Source: Pelagicoccus sp. SDUM812005
GTDB taxonomy: Bacteria > Verrucomicrobiota > Verrucomicrobiia > Opitutales > Opitutaceae
Assembly (NCBI RefSeq): GCF_031127875.1
Contig: NZ_JARXIA010000010.1
Location: 62,001-126,000 of the forward strand
Reading direction: 5' to 3'
DNA length: 64,000 nt
A program made the position numbers and the translations under genes. Shown piece after piece: positions 50,988-59,319 of this stretch. The notes beneath the pieces are model-generated. The model saw only the letters and a program-made list of their open reading frames with translations. It searched no databases and was not told the origin of the DNA. Position 1 is the first letter of the stretch. Each line of letters begins with the position of its first letter.

Positions 50988-52442
50988 TTGAATCGAATGA
51001 ATGGTATAAAACGAATCGTTAAGGCGCTTGCATTTGTAGCGGCGCTTCTGGGTCCTGGCGTCTTCGCGAAGCCGCAGCAGGCTCCCAATATTGTCTACAT
51101 CTTGGCGGACGATTTGGGATACGGCGACTTGAGCGTGTTTGGACAAAAGCACTTCCAGACGCCGCAAGTGGATCGCCTCGCGGCGGAGGGCATGGTTTTA
51201 ACCCAGCACTACTCCGGCAGTACGGTTTGCGCCCCGTCGCGCTCCTGTCTGATGACGGGACTTCATACGGGCCACACGCCCATTCGCGGCAACTTCGAGA
51301 TCCAGCCCGAGGGGCAATTGCCTTTGCCCGCGGATACGCAGACCCTTTCGCGACTGTTGAGCGAAGCTGGTTACGTGACCGGAGCCTTTGGCAAGTGGGG
51401 GCTGGGCTATCCGGACTCCGAGGGCGATCCCATGAAGCATTTCGACCGCTTCTATGGCTTCAATTGCCAGCGTCTCGGTCACCACTACTATCCTTACCAC
51501 CTTTGGGACGACGAAGAAAAAGTGATGCTGGAGGAGAACGAAGGTACGAAGAAGGGGCTCTACGCTCCCGAGCTCATCCACCAGCAGTCGCTGAAGTTCA
51601 TCGAGGACAACAAGGACCGTCCCTTCTTCTGCTATATTCCGACAATCATTCCCCATGCCGAGTTGGCGGCCCCGGAGGAGGTGATGGAGAAGTATCGCGG
51701 CGCCATTGAAGAAGGAAAACCCTTCAAGGGGCTCGACGAAGGGCCGGAGCTAAGGCTTGGACGCTACCAAAGCCAAGAAGAGCCCCACGCCGCTTTTGCT
51801 GCGATGGTGGACATCTTCGACCGCCAGGTAGGTGAAGTGGTCGCTAAGCTGGAAGAGCTTGGAATTGCCGAGAACACCTTGGTCATCGTGACCTCCGACA
51901 ACGGGCCGCATCAGGAAGGCGGCGCCGATCCGGAGTTTTTCGACAGCAATGGCGAGTTCCGCGGCTTCAAGCGGGACTTGTACGAAGGCGGGATTCGCGT
52001 ACCGACGATCGCCTACTGGCCAGGCTCGATCGCGGCGGGTTCCCGCTCCGACCACATTTCCGCGTTTTGGGATATCATGCCAACGGTCGCTGAATTGGCT
52101 GGAATCGAAATCGATACGCCGATCGACGGCATCTCCATGGTTCCGACCTTGCTCGGTAAGCCTGAACAGCAAGAGGAGCATGAATACCTGTATTGGGAGT
52201 TTCATGACAAAGGAGGTCGTCAGGCCGTGCGGATGGGGAACTGGAAAGCGGTTCGTTACGAGGTCCTCAAGAATCCAGACGGTCCGCTGCAGCTTTTCGA
52301 CCTGTCTTCGGACCCTAGCGAATCGGTGGACCTCGCCCGCTTCTATCCGGAGGTCGTTTCTCGCATGGAGCAGATCCTCAAGGAAGCTCGCACCCATAAC
52401 GAGAACTTCACCTTCAACCTTCGCCAGTTTAAGGGCGAGTGA
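50988..52442 (+). CDS. secreted sulfatase (S1 family, Cys-type)
   Basis: A 484-residue sulfatase. NIVYILADDLGYGDLSVFG gives the metal-binding pair, and CAPSRSCLMTGLHTG has C81 as the formylglycine position. GKWGLG and SDNGPH complete the site. The start at TTG 50988 is well spaced from AAGG at 50976; ATG 50997 is the alternative. The pattern resembles galactosamine-6-sulfatase/arylsulfatase types. It follows a TonB receptor and is convergent with the two-component system. Confidence 0.9.
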   Translation: MNRMNGIKRIVKALAFVAALLGPGVFAKPQQAPNIVYILADDLGYGDLSVFGQKHFQTPQVDRLAAEGMVLTQHYSGSTVCAPSRSCLMTGLHTGHTPIRGNFEIQPEGQLPLPADTQTLSRLLSEAGYVTGAFGKWGLGYPDSEGDPMKHFDRFYGFNCQRLGHHYYPYHLWDDEEKVMLEENEGTKKGLYAPELIHQQSLKFIEDNKDRPFFCYIPTIIPHAELAAPEEVMEKYRGAIEEGKPFKGLDEGPELRLGRYQSQEEPHAAFAAMVDIFDRQVGEVVAKLEELGIAENTLVIVTSDNGPHQEGGADPEFFDSNGEFRGFKRDLYEGGIRVPTIAYWPGSIAAGSRSDHISAFWDIMPTVAELAGIEIDTPIDGISMVPTLLGKPEQQEEHEYLYWEFHDKGGRQAVRMGNWKAVRYEVLKNPDGPLQLFDLSSDPSESVDLARFYPEVVSRMEQILKEARTHNENFTFNLRQFKGE

Positions 52443-52488
52443 AGGGGGCGGTAAGGGTCCGCTCTAATTAGACAGTTAACGGATTTAC

Positions 52489-52524
52489 GTCCCGAGAGGC
52501 AGCTTGCCTTTCGGGACATTTTTT
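52489..52524 (+). terminator. Rho-independent terminator after sulfatase
   Basis: GTCCCGA pairs with TCGGGAC, with an inner AGGCA/TGCCT stem, followed by ATTTTTT, just before the convergent response-regulator gene. Confidence 0.8.
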
Positions 52525-52528
52525 GAGC

Positions 52529-53191
52529 TCAAATGAAGCCTTGTCTTATTCCTCTGGATACGGCGGCGGCTTGGGAGTGAACGTCGAACTTCTTGTAGAT
52601 GTTGCGCAGGTGGAAGCTGACAGTGTGGGCGGAGATGCCGAGATCGTAGGCGATCTCCTTGTTGCAGAGGCCTTGGCTGATGAGGTTCAGGACTTCCGTC
52701 TCTTGGGGCGAAAGAGGATTGTGCTTCGACTTTTCGTTGCGGACGCGATCGAGAATGAGGCTCGCCACTTGGCTGTCCAGGGCGGCTCCGCTGCTCAGGA
52801 CGTCGCGGATACCCTTGTCAATTTCCTCGGTGGAAGCGTGCTTGAGCAGGTAGCCGGCGGCTCCGGCGTCGATGGCTTTGAGGACCTTTTCCTCGTCGTC
52901 GAAAACGGTGAGCACGATGACTCTGACGTCGGGCGCCTTGCTGGCCAGCTCGCGGATGCCGTCCAGCCCGTTCATGCCGGGCAGGCCGATGTCCATGAGG
53001 ATCACTTGAGGCCAGGAGGATTCAGCCTCGAGGGTCGCGAATAGGTCGTCGCACTTGGAGAAGGCGTGGGGGCAGCTCAGACCCTTGCGTTCGTTGAGCA
53101 GGGCGTGCAGCTGCTCGCGGTAGGACGCGTCGTCCTCGACCATCCAGACGGTGATCTTGTTGGGTGCTTCGTTCTCTGTGGAGGTAGTCAT
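52529..53191 (-). CDS. NarL/LuxR-type response regulator
   Basis: A 220-residue protein from ATG 53191, overlapping the kinase stop by four bases (ATGA). The receiver domain has D67 in VILMDIGLP as phosphoacceptor; the C-terminal GerE/LuxR HTH runs LSPQETEVLNLISQG, with recognition helix TVSFHLRNIYKKF. TV-x-FHL-x-N matches LuxR-type activators. The same strand is open further upstream in this frame (to 54268), but that part is a shadow of the kinase gene. It is the leading candidate to bind the seven lux-box-like sites. Confidence 0.93.
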   Translation of the reverse strand: MTTSTENEAPNKITVWMVEDDASYREQLHALLNERKGLSCPHAFSKCDDLFATLEAESSWPQVILMDIGLPGMNGLDGIRELASKAPDVRVIVLTVFDDEEKVLKAIDAGAAGYLLKHASTEEIDKGIRDVLSSGAALDSQVASLILDRVRNEKSKHNPLSPQETEVLNLISQGLCNKEIAYDLGISAHTVSFHLRNIYKKFDVHSQAAAVSRGIRQGFI

Positions 53192-55254
53192 TTCTTTCTC
53201 AGGTTGGAGATTGGGATTCTGAGCTCGAGGCGGGTGCCTTTTCCGCTCTGTGAGGAAATTTGCAGGTCGCCACCCATCAACTTGGCGCGAGTGCGCATGG
53301 TGGACAAGCCCCAGCCCTTGTGGTTCGGGTCTTGCTCGGAGATTCCGACTCCGTCGTCTTCGAGCTGGAGCAGCAAGGTGTTGTTCCGGCCTCGGCGAAA
53401 GGTGATTTCCAGGTGGCTGGCCTGGGCGTGCTTCACGAAATTGTGCAGGGCTTCCTTGAAGAGGAGCATGATGTTTCGCTTGTGCACGATGCTGACTATC
53501 AGGTCCGGCAGCGATTCTTCCATTTGGCAGATGACCCGGTCCTTCCCGAGGATGAAGAAGGCCCGTTCCTTGATCATGCTGCCGAGATCCTTCAGGGAGA
53601 TGGAATCCTGCTTGGTGAGCCAGACTGCTTCGCGCAGGGCCACAGCCGCTTCCTTGGCGAGCAGGCGCAGGTCTTGGGTGACCTTGTCGACTGCCGGCGA
53701 ATGGGAGTGGTTGCGCAGACGCTCCATGCCGAGGCTGAAGGCCCCGATGCTGCTGCCGACGTCGTCGTGCAGGTCGCTGGAAATTTGGTTGCGGATCTGT
53801 ACCAGCTCGCGGCTGCGCGACAAGCGGGAGCGGACGTAGAGGACGAGGGCCCAGGTGACTGCGAACAACAGGACGAGAATCAGGCTGCTGTTGATCCGGC
53901 GTTCGCGCGTGAAGGTGGCTTCGTGCAGGGCGGCTTCGGATTGGCGAAGTCGCTTTTCGAGCTGGTGACGTTCGACGAGGCCGTGCAGCCAGACTTCCGG
54001 ATGGAGGATTTCTCGGTTCGATGCGTAATTGTCGACAAGCAGCGACGGGTCGAGGCCCTGTTGTGTAATTCCGGATACGGATACGGATTTGTTTTTGGAA
54101 ACGTTGAGTCCGGAGCGAAGGATGGCGATCTCGCCCATGGCGAATATGCGGGAGGGTCCGTGTACGGGAAGTTCGCCAAAGGTCACGCGCACGTAGCGGG
54201 CGCCGGGAGAGAAGAGGGGAACGCTGAAAAAGATGTCTCCGAGCACGATGGAGCGGGTTTCGTCCCACGAGTTGATGATTTCCTTATAGATGGCGGGCTC
54301 GGCGGAAAAGTCGGAGTCTTCGAAGGCTTCGACCACGATGCTGCCGGGGTAGCCGAAATGCGGGAGTGAGATTTCCCAGGGAGGACGCGCGGGGAAGAAC
54401 TCGATGCGGCCGATGGGAGTGGGTTCGTGCAGGTCGATGGTCACTTGGATCTGCGGTTCGATTTCCTCCTGTAGTGGAATAACCGCTACATAGTCCGTGT
54501 CGGCCTTGGTCTTGGGGCCGAGCGACATGTTGTAGGGGGTCATCCGATCGTAGAGGTAGTAGGGGCTCCAGGTCGCCCGAGATTCGAAGGAGTCGCTGGT
54601 GAAGACCTTGGAGTAGGGGGCGATATTGACCGTAGTATTGAAATCGCCGTCCGAGAAGATGTACACTTCGCCCAGGGCGAAGTATTCCCAGCCGTCCTTC
54701 TCGACTCCACGGTCGACCACGATGCGAACCGCTTGGGCGGTCGTATCGATGTTGGAGATCAGAAGCGGAATGAGCTGGGTTTCCGCGTAGTCCTGCTGGG
54801 AGTAGTCGTAGGTCCTGAGGGGCTTTTCTTCTGGATCTCCTAGGATTTCGACGCGGAATCGCTTGGGGAAGCCGTAGGCGACATCCGGGCTGTAGCGCGG
54901 ATTGGACGCGGGCATAATTGCAATGGTGCGTATCCGTTTCGCGGTGTCCTTTTGCAGGAGGAAGGTGATAGACTTGTTCAGTGGCTTTCCAGTGGGATCG
55001 GCAGGAGTAATGGCGCTGTGGTAGCCGAGGTAGCCGTTCATGCTTTTCAGCTCCTTGGGAGGAAGTTGTTGGAGCTGGTTTTGGATGCCCAGAATTTGCT
55101 GCTTCAGTTCGCTGATCCGGGACGAGAGAAAGAGCTCGTCCGCCTTCAACTCTTGCAGTGGCGACGGGATCAGGAAGAGGCTGAACGCGACTGCCAAGGT
55201 GAGCTTTTGGTAGAGTCGAAAGAGGGGCGGAATGGGAAGGCGGGACGGGGACAT
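53188..55254 (-). CDS. sensor histidine kinase with periplasmic discoidin-like domains
   Basis: A 688-residue protein. The N-terminal segment (LTLAVAFSLFLIPSPL) and a second segment near residues 462-480 (ILVLLFAVTWALVLYV) bracket a periplasmic part. That part has two repeats ending FALGEVYIFSDG and FAMGEIAILRSG, typical strands of galactose-binding/discoidin-like folds. HisKA_3 has H496 in DLHDDVGSS, and HATPase has DDGVGIS. It senses an extracellular ligand, probably a saccharide, and phosphorylates the response regulator. The genes overlap by four bases. Operator site 7 lies 168 bp upstream. Confidence 0.9.
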   Translation of the reverse strand: MSPSRLPIPPLFRLYQKLTLAVAFSLFLIPSPLQELKADELFLSSRISELKQQILGIQNQLQQLPPKELKSMNGYLGYHSAITPADPTGKPLNKSITFLLQKDTAKRIRTIAIMPASNPRYSPDVAYGFPKRFRVEILGDPEEKPLRTYDYSQQDYAETQLIPLLISNIDTTAQAVRIVVDRGVEKDGWEYFALGEVYIFSDGDFNTTVNIAPYSKVFTSDSFESRATWSPYYLYDRMTPYNMSLGPKTKADTDYVAVIPLQEEIEPQIQVTIDLHEPTPIGRIEFFPARPPWEISLPHFGYPGSIVVEAFEDSDFSAEPAIYKEIINSWDETRSIVLGDIFFSVPLFSPGARYVRVTFGELPVHGPSRIFAMGEIAILRSGLNVSKNKSVSVSGITQQGLDPSLLVDNYASNREILHPEVWLHGLVERHQLEKRLRQSEAALHEATFTRERRINSSLILVLLFAVTWALVLYVRSRLSRSRELVQIRNQISSDLHDDVGSSIGAFSLGMERLRNHSHSPAVDKVTQDLRLLAKEAAVALREAVWLTKQDSISLKDLGSMIKERAFFILGKDRVICQMEESLPDLIVSIVHKRNIMLLFKEALHNFVKHAQASHLEITFRRGRNNTLLLQLEDDGVGISEQDPNHKGWGLSTMRTRAKLMGGDLQISSQSGKGTRLELRIPISNLRKK

Positions 55255-55422
55255 TATAATAATAAGGATGAAAGACCTGGAACAGCGACCTGGGAGCTCA
55301 ATGATTACCGCATGCTGGATCTTTCGGGGCCAGTCGATTTTTCGCGACCGGCAGGGAGTAGGTTCGAGGGGCTAGATTGCCAGAGAGCGGGTTTCCAAGG
55401 CGATGCTAGCCTGAGTTTCGGC

Positions 55423-55442
55423 GCCTACACGATCGTGTAGGC
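55423..55442. promoter_or_regulatory. lux-box-like operator, site 7 (two-component system / LacI), perfect palindrome
   Basis: GCCTACACGATCGTGTAGGC is a perfect 20-bp palindrome, 168 bp upstream of the kinase and 204 bp upstream of the LacI start. It probably autoregulates the signalling genes. Confidence 0.85.
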
Positions 55443-55505
55443 CCTCACGGTAGTTTCGCCGATAAGGCCATTTTTTACTGGCATTATTCCCAGACCTCCG
55501 CAGCT

Positions 55506-55532
55506 TGATAATTATCAGTTTACAGTGTAAAC
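55506..55532. promoter_or_regulatory. back-to-back palindromes upstream of LacI gene
   Basis: TGATAATTATCA (55506-55517) is a perfect 12-bp palindrome directly followed by GTTTACAGTGTAAAC (55518-55532, central G). A related AGTGTGTTTACACT lies at 55557-55570. These differ from the lux-box-like motif, so a second protein, perhaps LacI itself, may bind here. Confidence 0.5.
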
Positions 55533-55556
55533 AATCGCTTCCTTCGCATGTGGGCA

Positions 55557-55570
55557 AGTGTGTTTACACT
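55557..55570. promoter_or_regulatory. third palindrome in LacI control region
   Basis: AGTGTGTTTACACT has 5-bp arms (AGTGT/ACACT) around GTTT and shares GTTTACA with the upstream palindrome. Confidence 0.4.
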
Positions 55571-55646
55571 ATTGAGCAGTTTTAGTTCTTGGCGGGTCCC
55601 CAGCGGCTTTGTCGAGAGCCTACCCTTAGAAACTACCCCCCGAAAA

Positions 55647-56723
55647 ATGGAAGACCAGAGACCCTCCCTGCGCGACATCGCGCGTCGCTTGAACGTTTCC
55701 CACGCCACCGTTTCGATGGCATTGCGGAACAACCCTAGAATCTCCGAAAAACGTCGGATCGAGGTAAGGCGGGTCGCCGAGGAGATCGGCTACCGCCCGG
55801 ACCCGATGCTCTCGTCGCTGGTGGCCTACCGCCAGCGGAAGCAAGAGAAGCCGGTCGTATCGACGATCGCTTGGGTGAACCGTTGGCCCGACCCGCGCCA
55901 GCTGCGCCGCTACAGCGAGTTCGACGAGTACTGGAAGGGAGCTGAAAAGGCGGCGGAAGAGCTTGGCTACAAGCTGGAAGAGTTCGTGGTGAACGAGGAG
56001 CTGCGCGGCCACCGTCTCAACGACATTTTGCAGGCTCGCGGCATCCAGGGAATCATGATTCCACCGCACGCTTCCAACGATACTTGGCATGACCTCGGGA
56101 TTGAGTGGGACAAGTTTAGCGTGGTGCGCTTCGGCTTTTCGATCGCCGACATCAGGGCCCACATGATCGGTTGCGACCAGATGCGCAGCGCGGAGCTGGC
56201 GGTCAGCAAGATCAGCGAAGCGGGGTACCGCTCGATCGGATTTATTACGAACAAGCCTTTCGACACTAAGACCGGCGGCAACTTCCGCATGGGCTTCCTG
56301 CGAGCCACCGAAATGACGCCGGGGCTGAGGGCGATTGCTCCCCTTGTATTGGATAATCCAGTACCGGTTGAAGGCGGAACGAAGGAGATTGGGGCAAAGG
56401 TCGCCGCTTGGATCGAGGAGAACGAGGTCGATGCGATTTTCACTTCCGAGATCGGCCTTGCAGTTACGCTTAAGAAGCAGGGGATTCGCATTCCGGAGGA
56501 CATTCCGGTTGCTTCGTCCAGCGTGACGGAGCGCTTCGGAATCGACGCTGGCATCGACCAGAACCCATTCGAGATCGGGCGGGTAGCGGTGCATGTTTTG
56601 GTGGGGCACTTGAACCGAAACGACAGAGGCGAACCGGATCATTGCCGACGCGTCTTGGTTGAGGCGAATTGGGTGCCGGGCTCCAGCCTTCCCGTCAAGG
56701 CGGAAGCGGCGAGCAAGGCTTAG
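55647..56723 (+). CDS. LacI-family transcriptional regulator
   Basis: ATG 55647 gives 358 residues (the frame extends to 55548). The HTH SLRDIARRLNVSHATVSMALRNNP starts near residue 7 and is followed by a sugar-binding-type domain (HMIGCDQMRSAELAVSKI). The SHATVSMAL recognition helix is common in Verrucomicrobiota/Lentisphaerota members. It is the second LacI regulator in the window and sits divergent from the two-component system, across a region with several palindromes. Confidence 0.88.
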   Translation: MEDQRPSLRDIARRLNVSHATVSMALRNNPRISEKRRIEVRRVAEEIGYRPDPMLSSLVAYRQRKQEKPVVSTIAWVNRWPDPRQLRRYSEFDEYWKGAEKAAEELGYKLEEFVVNEELRGHRLNDILQARGIQGIMIPPHASNDTWHDLGIEWDKFSVVRFGFSIADIRAHMIGCDQMRSAELAVSKISEAGYRSIGFITNKPFDTKTGGNFRMGFLRATEMTPGLRAIAPLVLDNPVPVEGGTKEIGAKVAAWIEENEVDAIFTSEIGLAVTLKKQGIRIPEDIPVASSSVTERFGIDAGIDQNPFEIGRVAVHVLVGHLNRNDRGEPDHCRRVLVEANWVPGSSLPVKAEAASKA

Positions 56724-56785
56724 CAGAGCGACAGCTACGCTAAACTAGGCGAGGGCGCTCGAGAAAGAGACGCCGTTCGCCTCGG

Positions 56786-58768
56786 CTAGACCGTTCTCTT
56801 GGAAACCCACTTGGCCAAGGTATGCTTGAGCTGGGTGAAGGAAACCGGTTTGGAGAGGTAGTCGTTCATGCCTGCTTCGTAGCACCGTTCCTTGTCTTCA
56901 GGCGTTACGTGGGCGGTCATGGCTACGATGGGGACCAAGGCGTTGTCCTTGCCGAGCTTGCGTATTTTCCGGCTGGCGGCGAAGCCATCCATCTTGGGCA
57001 TGCTGATGTCGAGCAAGATGAAGTCGAACTCCTGTTCGCTGGCTGCGGCGACGGCTTCGAGTCCGTTTTGCGCCGGGGTGACTTGGTGACCGAGGCTGGA
57101 GAGCAAGGAGTCCATAAGCTCTCTGTTGACCGGTTCGTCTTCCACCAGCAGGACGCGCACTCCCGTATCCAGGCAGAAGGATCCAACGTTTTCGTCCAGA
57201 TCGTTCCCTTGCGGCGAGTAGCTGCAGAGCTTTACGGGGATGACGGCGCCGAAGGAGCTGCCTTTGCCGGGGTCGCTCTTGCAGACGATTTCGGAGCCCA
57301 TGGCGTTGACGATGCGTTGGCAAATGGCGAGTCCAAGTCCCATGCCGCCGTATTCACGCGTCCATGACCCGTCGATTTGGGAAAAGGGCTTGAAGAGCTT
57401 TTTCCGGTCCGCGGGGTCGATCCCGATCCCGGTGTCGCTGACTTCCAAGTGGAGCTCCGCTTTCCTCGTTCCTTTGCGGATGAGCTCGGTCTTGATGCGA
57501 ACGGAGCCTTGGTGGGTGAACTTGATTGCGTTGTTGGCCAGGTTGAGGATGACCTGCCTGAGCCGTCCTTCGTCGATGGATACGTTGAAGTTTTGACCTT
57601 CTCCCAGCCAGTCCTCGGAGGTTTCGACGCTGAGCTCGATGCCCTTTGCGTTCGCTTGGGGCCGGAGCATGTTCGCTACGCCTTCGCAAAGGCTAGGAAT
57701 GTGAACGCTTTCGTTCTTCAGGAGAAGGGTTCCGCTCTCGATGCGGCTGAAGTCCAGGATGTCTTCGATGAGGCGCAGGAGCTGCGAGGCGGATTGGCGG
57801 ATAAGCGAAAGCTCGCGGGCGTGGGGACCGTGCGGCAGATCCCGTTGGATTTTTTCGACGTATCCAATAATTGGATTTAGCGGAGTGCGGAGCTCGTGGC
57901 TCGTAGTCGCCAGGAATTCGTTCTTGGCGACGGAAGCCGCTTTGGCTGCTTCGATCGCTTCCTGCAGGGCGAAATTTTGGATACGAAGGTCCTTGGTGCG
58001 CTGCTCGACGATGGCCTCCAAGTTGGAGTTGATTTCCCGCAGGGAGCGATCGCGGTCGGATATGGTTTGCAGCATCGAGTTGAAGCTGTCGACGAGGGAG
58101 CCGACTTCGTCGTTGTAGCGCTTGACCGCTCGCTTCGAAAAGTCTTCGGAGTCTTGGACCTGCATTGCGATGTCGTCCAGTTCCTTGATGGGAGCTGCCA
58201 CCAGCCTTTGCATGCGCGAAGCGAGGAAAACGGAGATCAGCATTCCGCCTACGAGCAATAGGGCGCTTGCGGTGATGCTTCGATAGACGGAATTCATGAA
58301 GGGCCGCGTGTCGGCTTCGATGACGAGCTGGCCGATCTTTTCGCCATTGAGTTCGATGGGATGGGTGATGAGCAGCGAGTCATCGTTCCAGATGGGAGTG
58401 GAGGACTCGGTGTACTCCAAGCTTGGACGGGCGACGCCCGATGAATAGTAGGCGAAGGGGGTGCGGTTGATGTCGAAGAGGGTCGCTTGCAGGATTCCTG
58501 GCTCGTGCTTGAGCGAATGCAGGTGCTCGATGGCGGTGGAGCTATCCTCGAAGCGAATCGCTGCCTCGTTGTTGCTCGCTATGATTTCGGAAAGGGTTTT
58601 GAGGGAGCTGAGCCGCGCTGCTTTGAACTCTTTCCAATCTAGGTAAACGGCGATGGAGCAAAGCGAGGTCAGGGTGACGAACGAGGTGAGGGCGCAGATC
58701 GCGACGATCTTGGTAGAGATGTGCCATTTGAAGGCGAAGCGCTTGATCTTCTCGATTGCGTTCATCAT
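56786..58768 (-). CDS. hybrid sensor histidine kinase (HAMP, HisKA, HATPase, REC)
   Basis: A 660-residue protein. The first membrane segment (IVAICALTSFVTLTSLC) and the second (~residues 170-186) flank a CHASE8-like periplasmic domain (LKTLSEIIASNNEAAIRFED). HAMP and a coiled coil follow. H291 in SHELRTPLN is the phosphoacceptor, GMGLGLAIC belongs to the ATPase, and D587 in FILLDISMP is in the receiver. It overlaps the YfiR-like gene by four bases. No output domain is fused, so phosphotransfer must go to a separate protein. Confidence 0.92.
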   Translation of the reverse strand: MMNAIEKIKRFAFKWHISTKIVAICALTSFVTLTSLCSIAVYLDWKEFKAARLSSLKTLSEIIASNNEAAIRFEDSSTAIEHLHSLKHEPGILQATLFDINRTPFAYYSSGVARPSLEYTESSTPIWNDDSLLITHPIELNGEKIGQLVIEADTRPFMNSVYRSITASALLLVGGMLISVFLASRMQRLVAAPIKELDDIAMQVQDSEDFSKRAVKRYNDEVGSLVDSFNSMLQTISDRDRSLREINSNLEAIVEQRTKDLRIQNFALQEAIEAAKAASVAKNEFLATTSHELRTPLNPIIGYVEKIQRDLPHGPHARELSLIRQSASQLLRLIEDILDFSRIESGTLLLKNESVHIPSLCEGVANMLRPQANAKGIELSVETSEDWLGEGQNFNVSIDEGRLRQVILNLANNAIKFTHQGSVRIKTELIRKGTRKAELHLEVSDTGIGIDPADRKKLFKPFSQIDGSWTREYGGMGLGLAICQRIVNAMGSEIVCKSDPGKGSSFGAVIPVKLCSYSPQGNDLDENVGSFCLDTGVRVLLVEDEPVNRELMDSLLSSLGHQVTPAQNGLEAVAAASEQEFDFILLDISMPKMDGFAASRKIRKLGKDNALVPIVAMTAHVTPEDKERCYEAGMNDYLSKPVSFTQLKHTLAKWVSKRTV

Positions 58769-59304
58769 TTATTTGGCTCCAGGGCGAGTTCCAGCAGCTT
58801 CGAGCTGATGACCACACCGCATGCTTTGGTGTTCTCGTTGGCAATATAGAAGCGCAGTCGATTCCGCCTGACAACGAATTCGACGCAGCCGCCCGCTTCC
58901 ACGAAGCCATCCCGTGAACTGATGCTCAGGATCCGGTGACGGACGCATTTTTCTAGGATCTCCTTCCAATGCTTTCGGTTTCCCCCGCCGACGTACACGA
59001 TATCCAGGCCTTCAAACGAATCGCGATGGGTGAGTTCCAATACTTGGATACGCGGCTTGCTGCTCCGCGTTTGGGCGCGTCGGGCCAGGTAGTTGGCGAC
59101 TTCGGGGGCTCCGATCACACCGATGGTGATCCGTTCGTAGTTTTCCTCGTCTTGCCAGCGCACGAAGTCGGCGAAGCCCTCTATCCAGTTAGCGGTTGAG
59201 GAGTCGATTTGAAGGGTTTGACCGTAGGTGCTTGGCCCAGACACGAGTAGAGTCAGCAGAAGGGCGGCGAGGGGCGCCAGGAGCTTGTAGTTGCGGTGCA
59301 GCAT
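58765..59304 (-). CDS. YfiR-like periplasmic protein (DUF4154)
   Basis: A 179-residue protein with a signal peptide (ALLLTLLVSGPSTYGQ). DUF4154 hallmarks are FADFVRW, ITIGVIG, DIVYVGG, ISSRDGFVEAGGCVEFV and GVVISSKLLELA. YfiR in Pseudomonas inhibits a cognate periplasmic sensor. Here it lies between a TonB receptor and the CHASE8-type kinase, so it probably modulates that kinase. The start is ATG 59304, 15 bp after the receptor stop. Confidence 0.85.
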   Translation of the reverse strand: MLHRNYKLLAPLAALLLTLLVSGPSTYGQTLQIDSSTANWIEGFADFVRWQDEENYERITIGVIGAPEVANYLARRAQTRSSKPRIQVLELTHRDSFEGLDIVYVGGGNRKHWKEILEKCVRHRILSISSRDGFVEAGGCVEFVVRRNRLRFYIANENTKACGVVISSKLLELALEPNK

Positions 59305-59319
59305 GCTGTCAGTCCTTGC

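Larger units (their letters stand above)
55255..55646. other. 392-bp divergent regulatory region
   Basis: It lies between the kinase (minus) and the LacI gene (plus). It holds the perfect lux-box-like palindrome at 55423-55442 and three further palindromes at 55506-55570. A longer in-frame start for LacI at 55548 would put two of these within coding sequence and is less likely. No gene was seen. Confidence 0.65.

Noticed and set aside
53192-54268. Upstream extension of the response-regulator frame
   Set aside because: The extension lies in the wrong frame inside the kinase gene; the conserved receiver starts at 53191.
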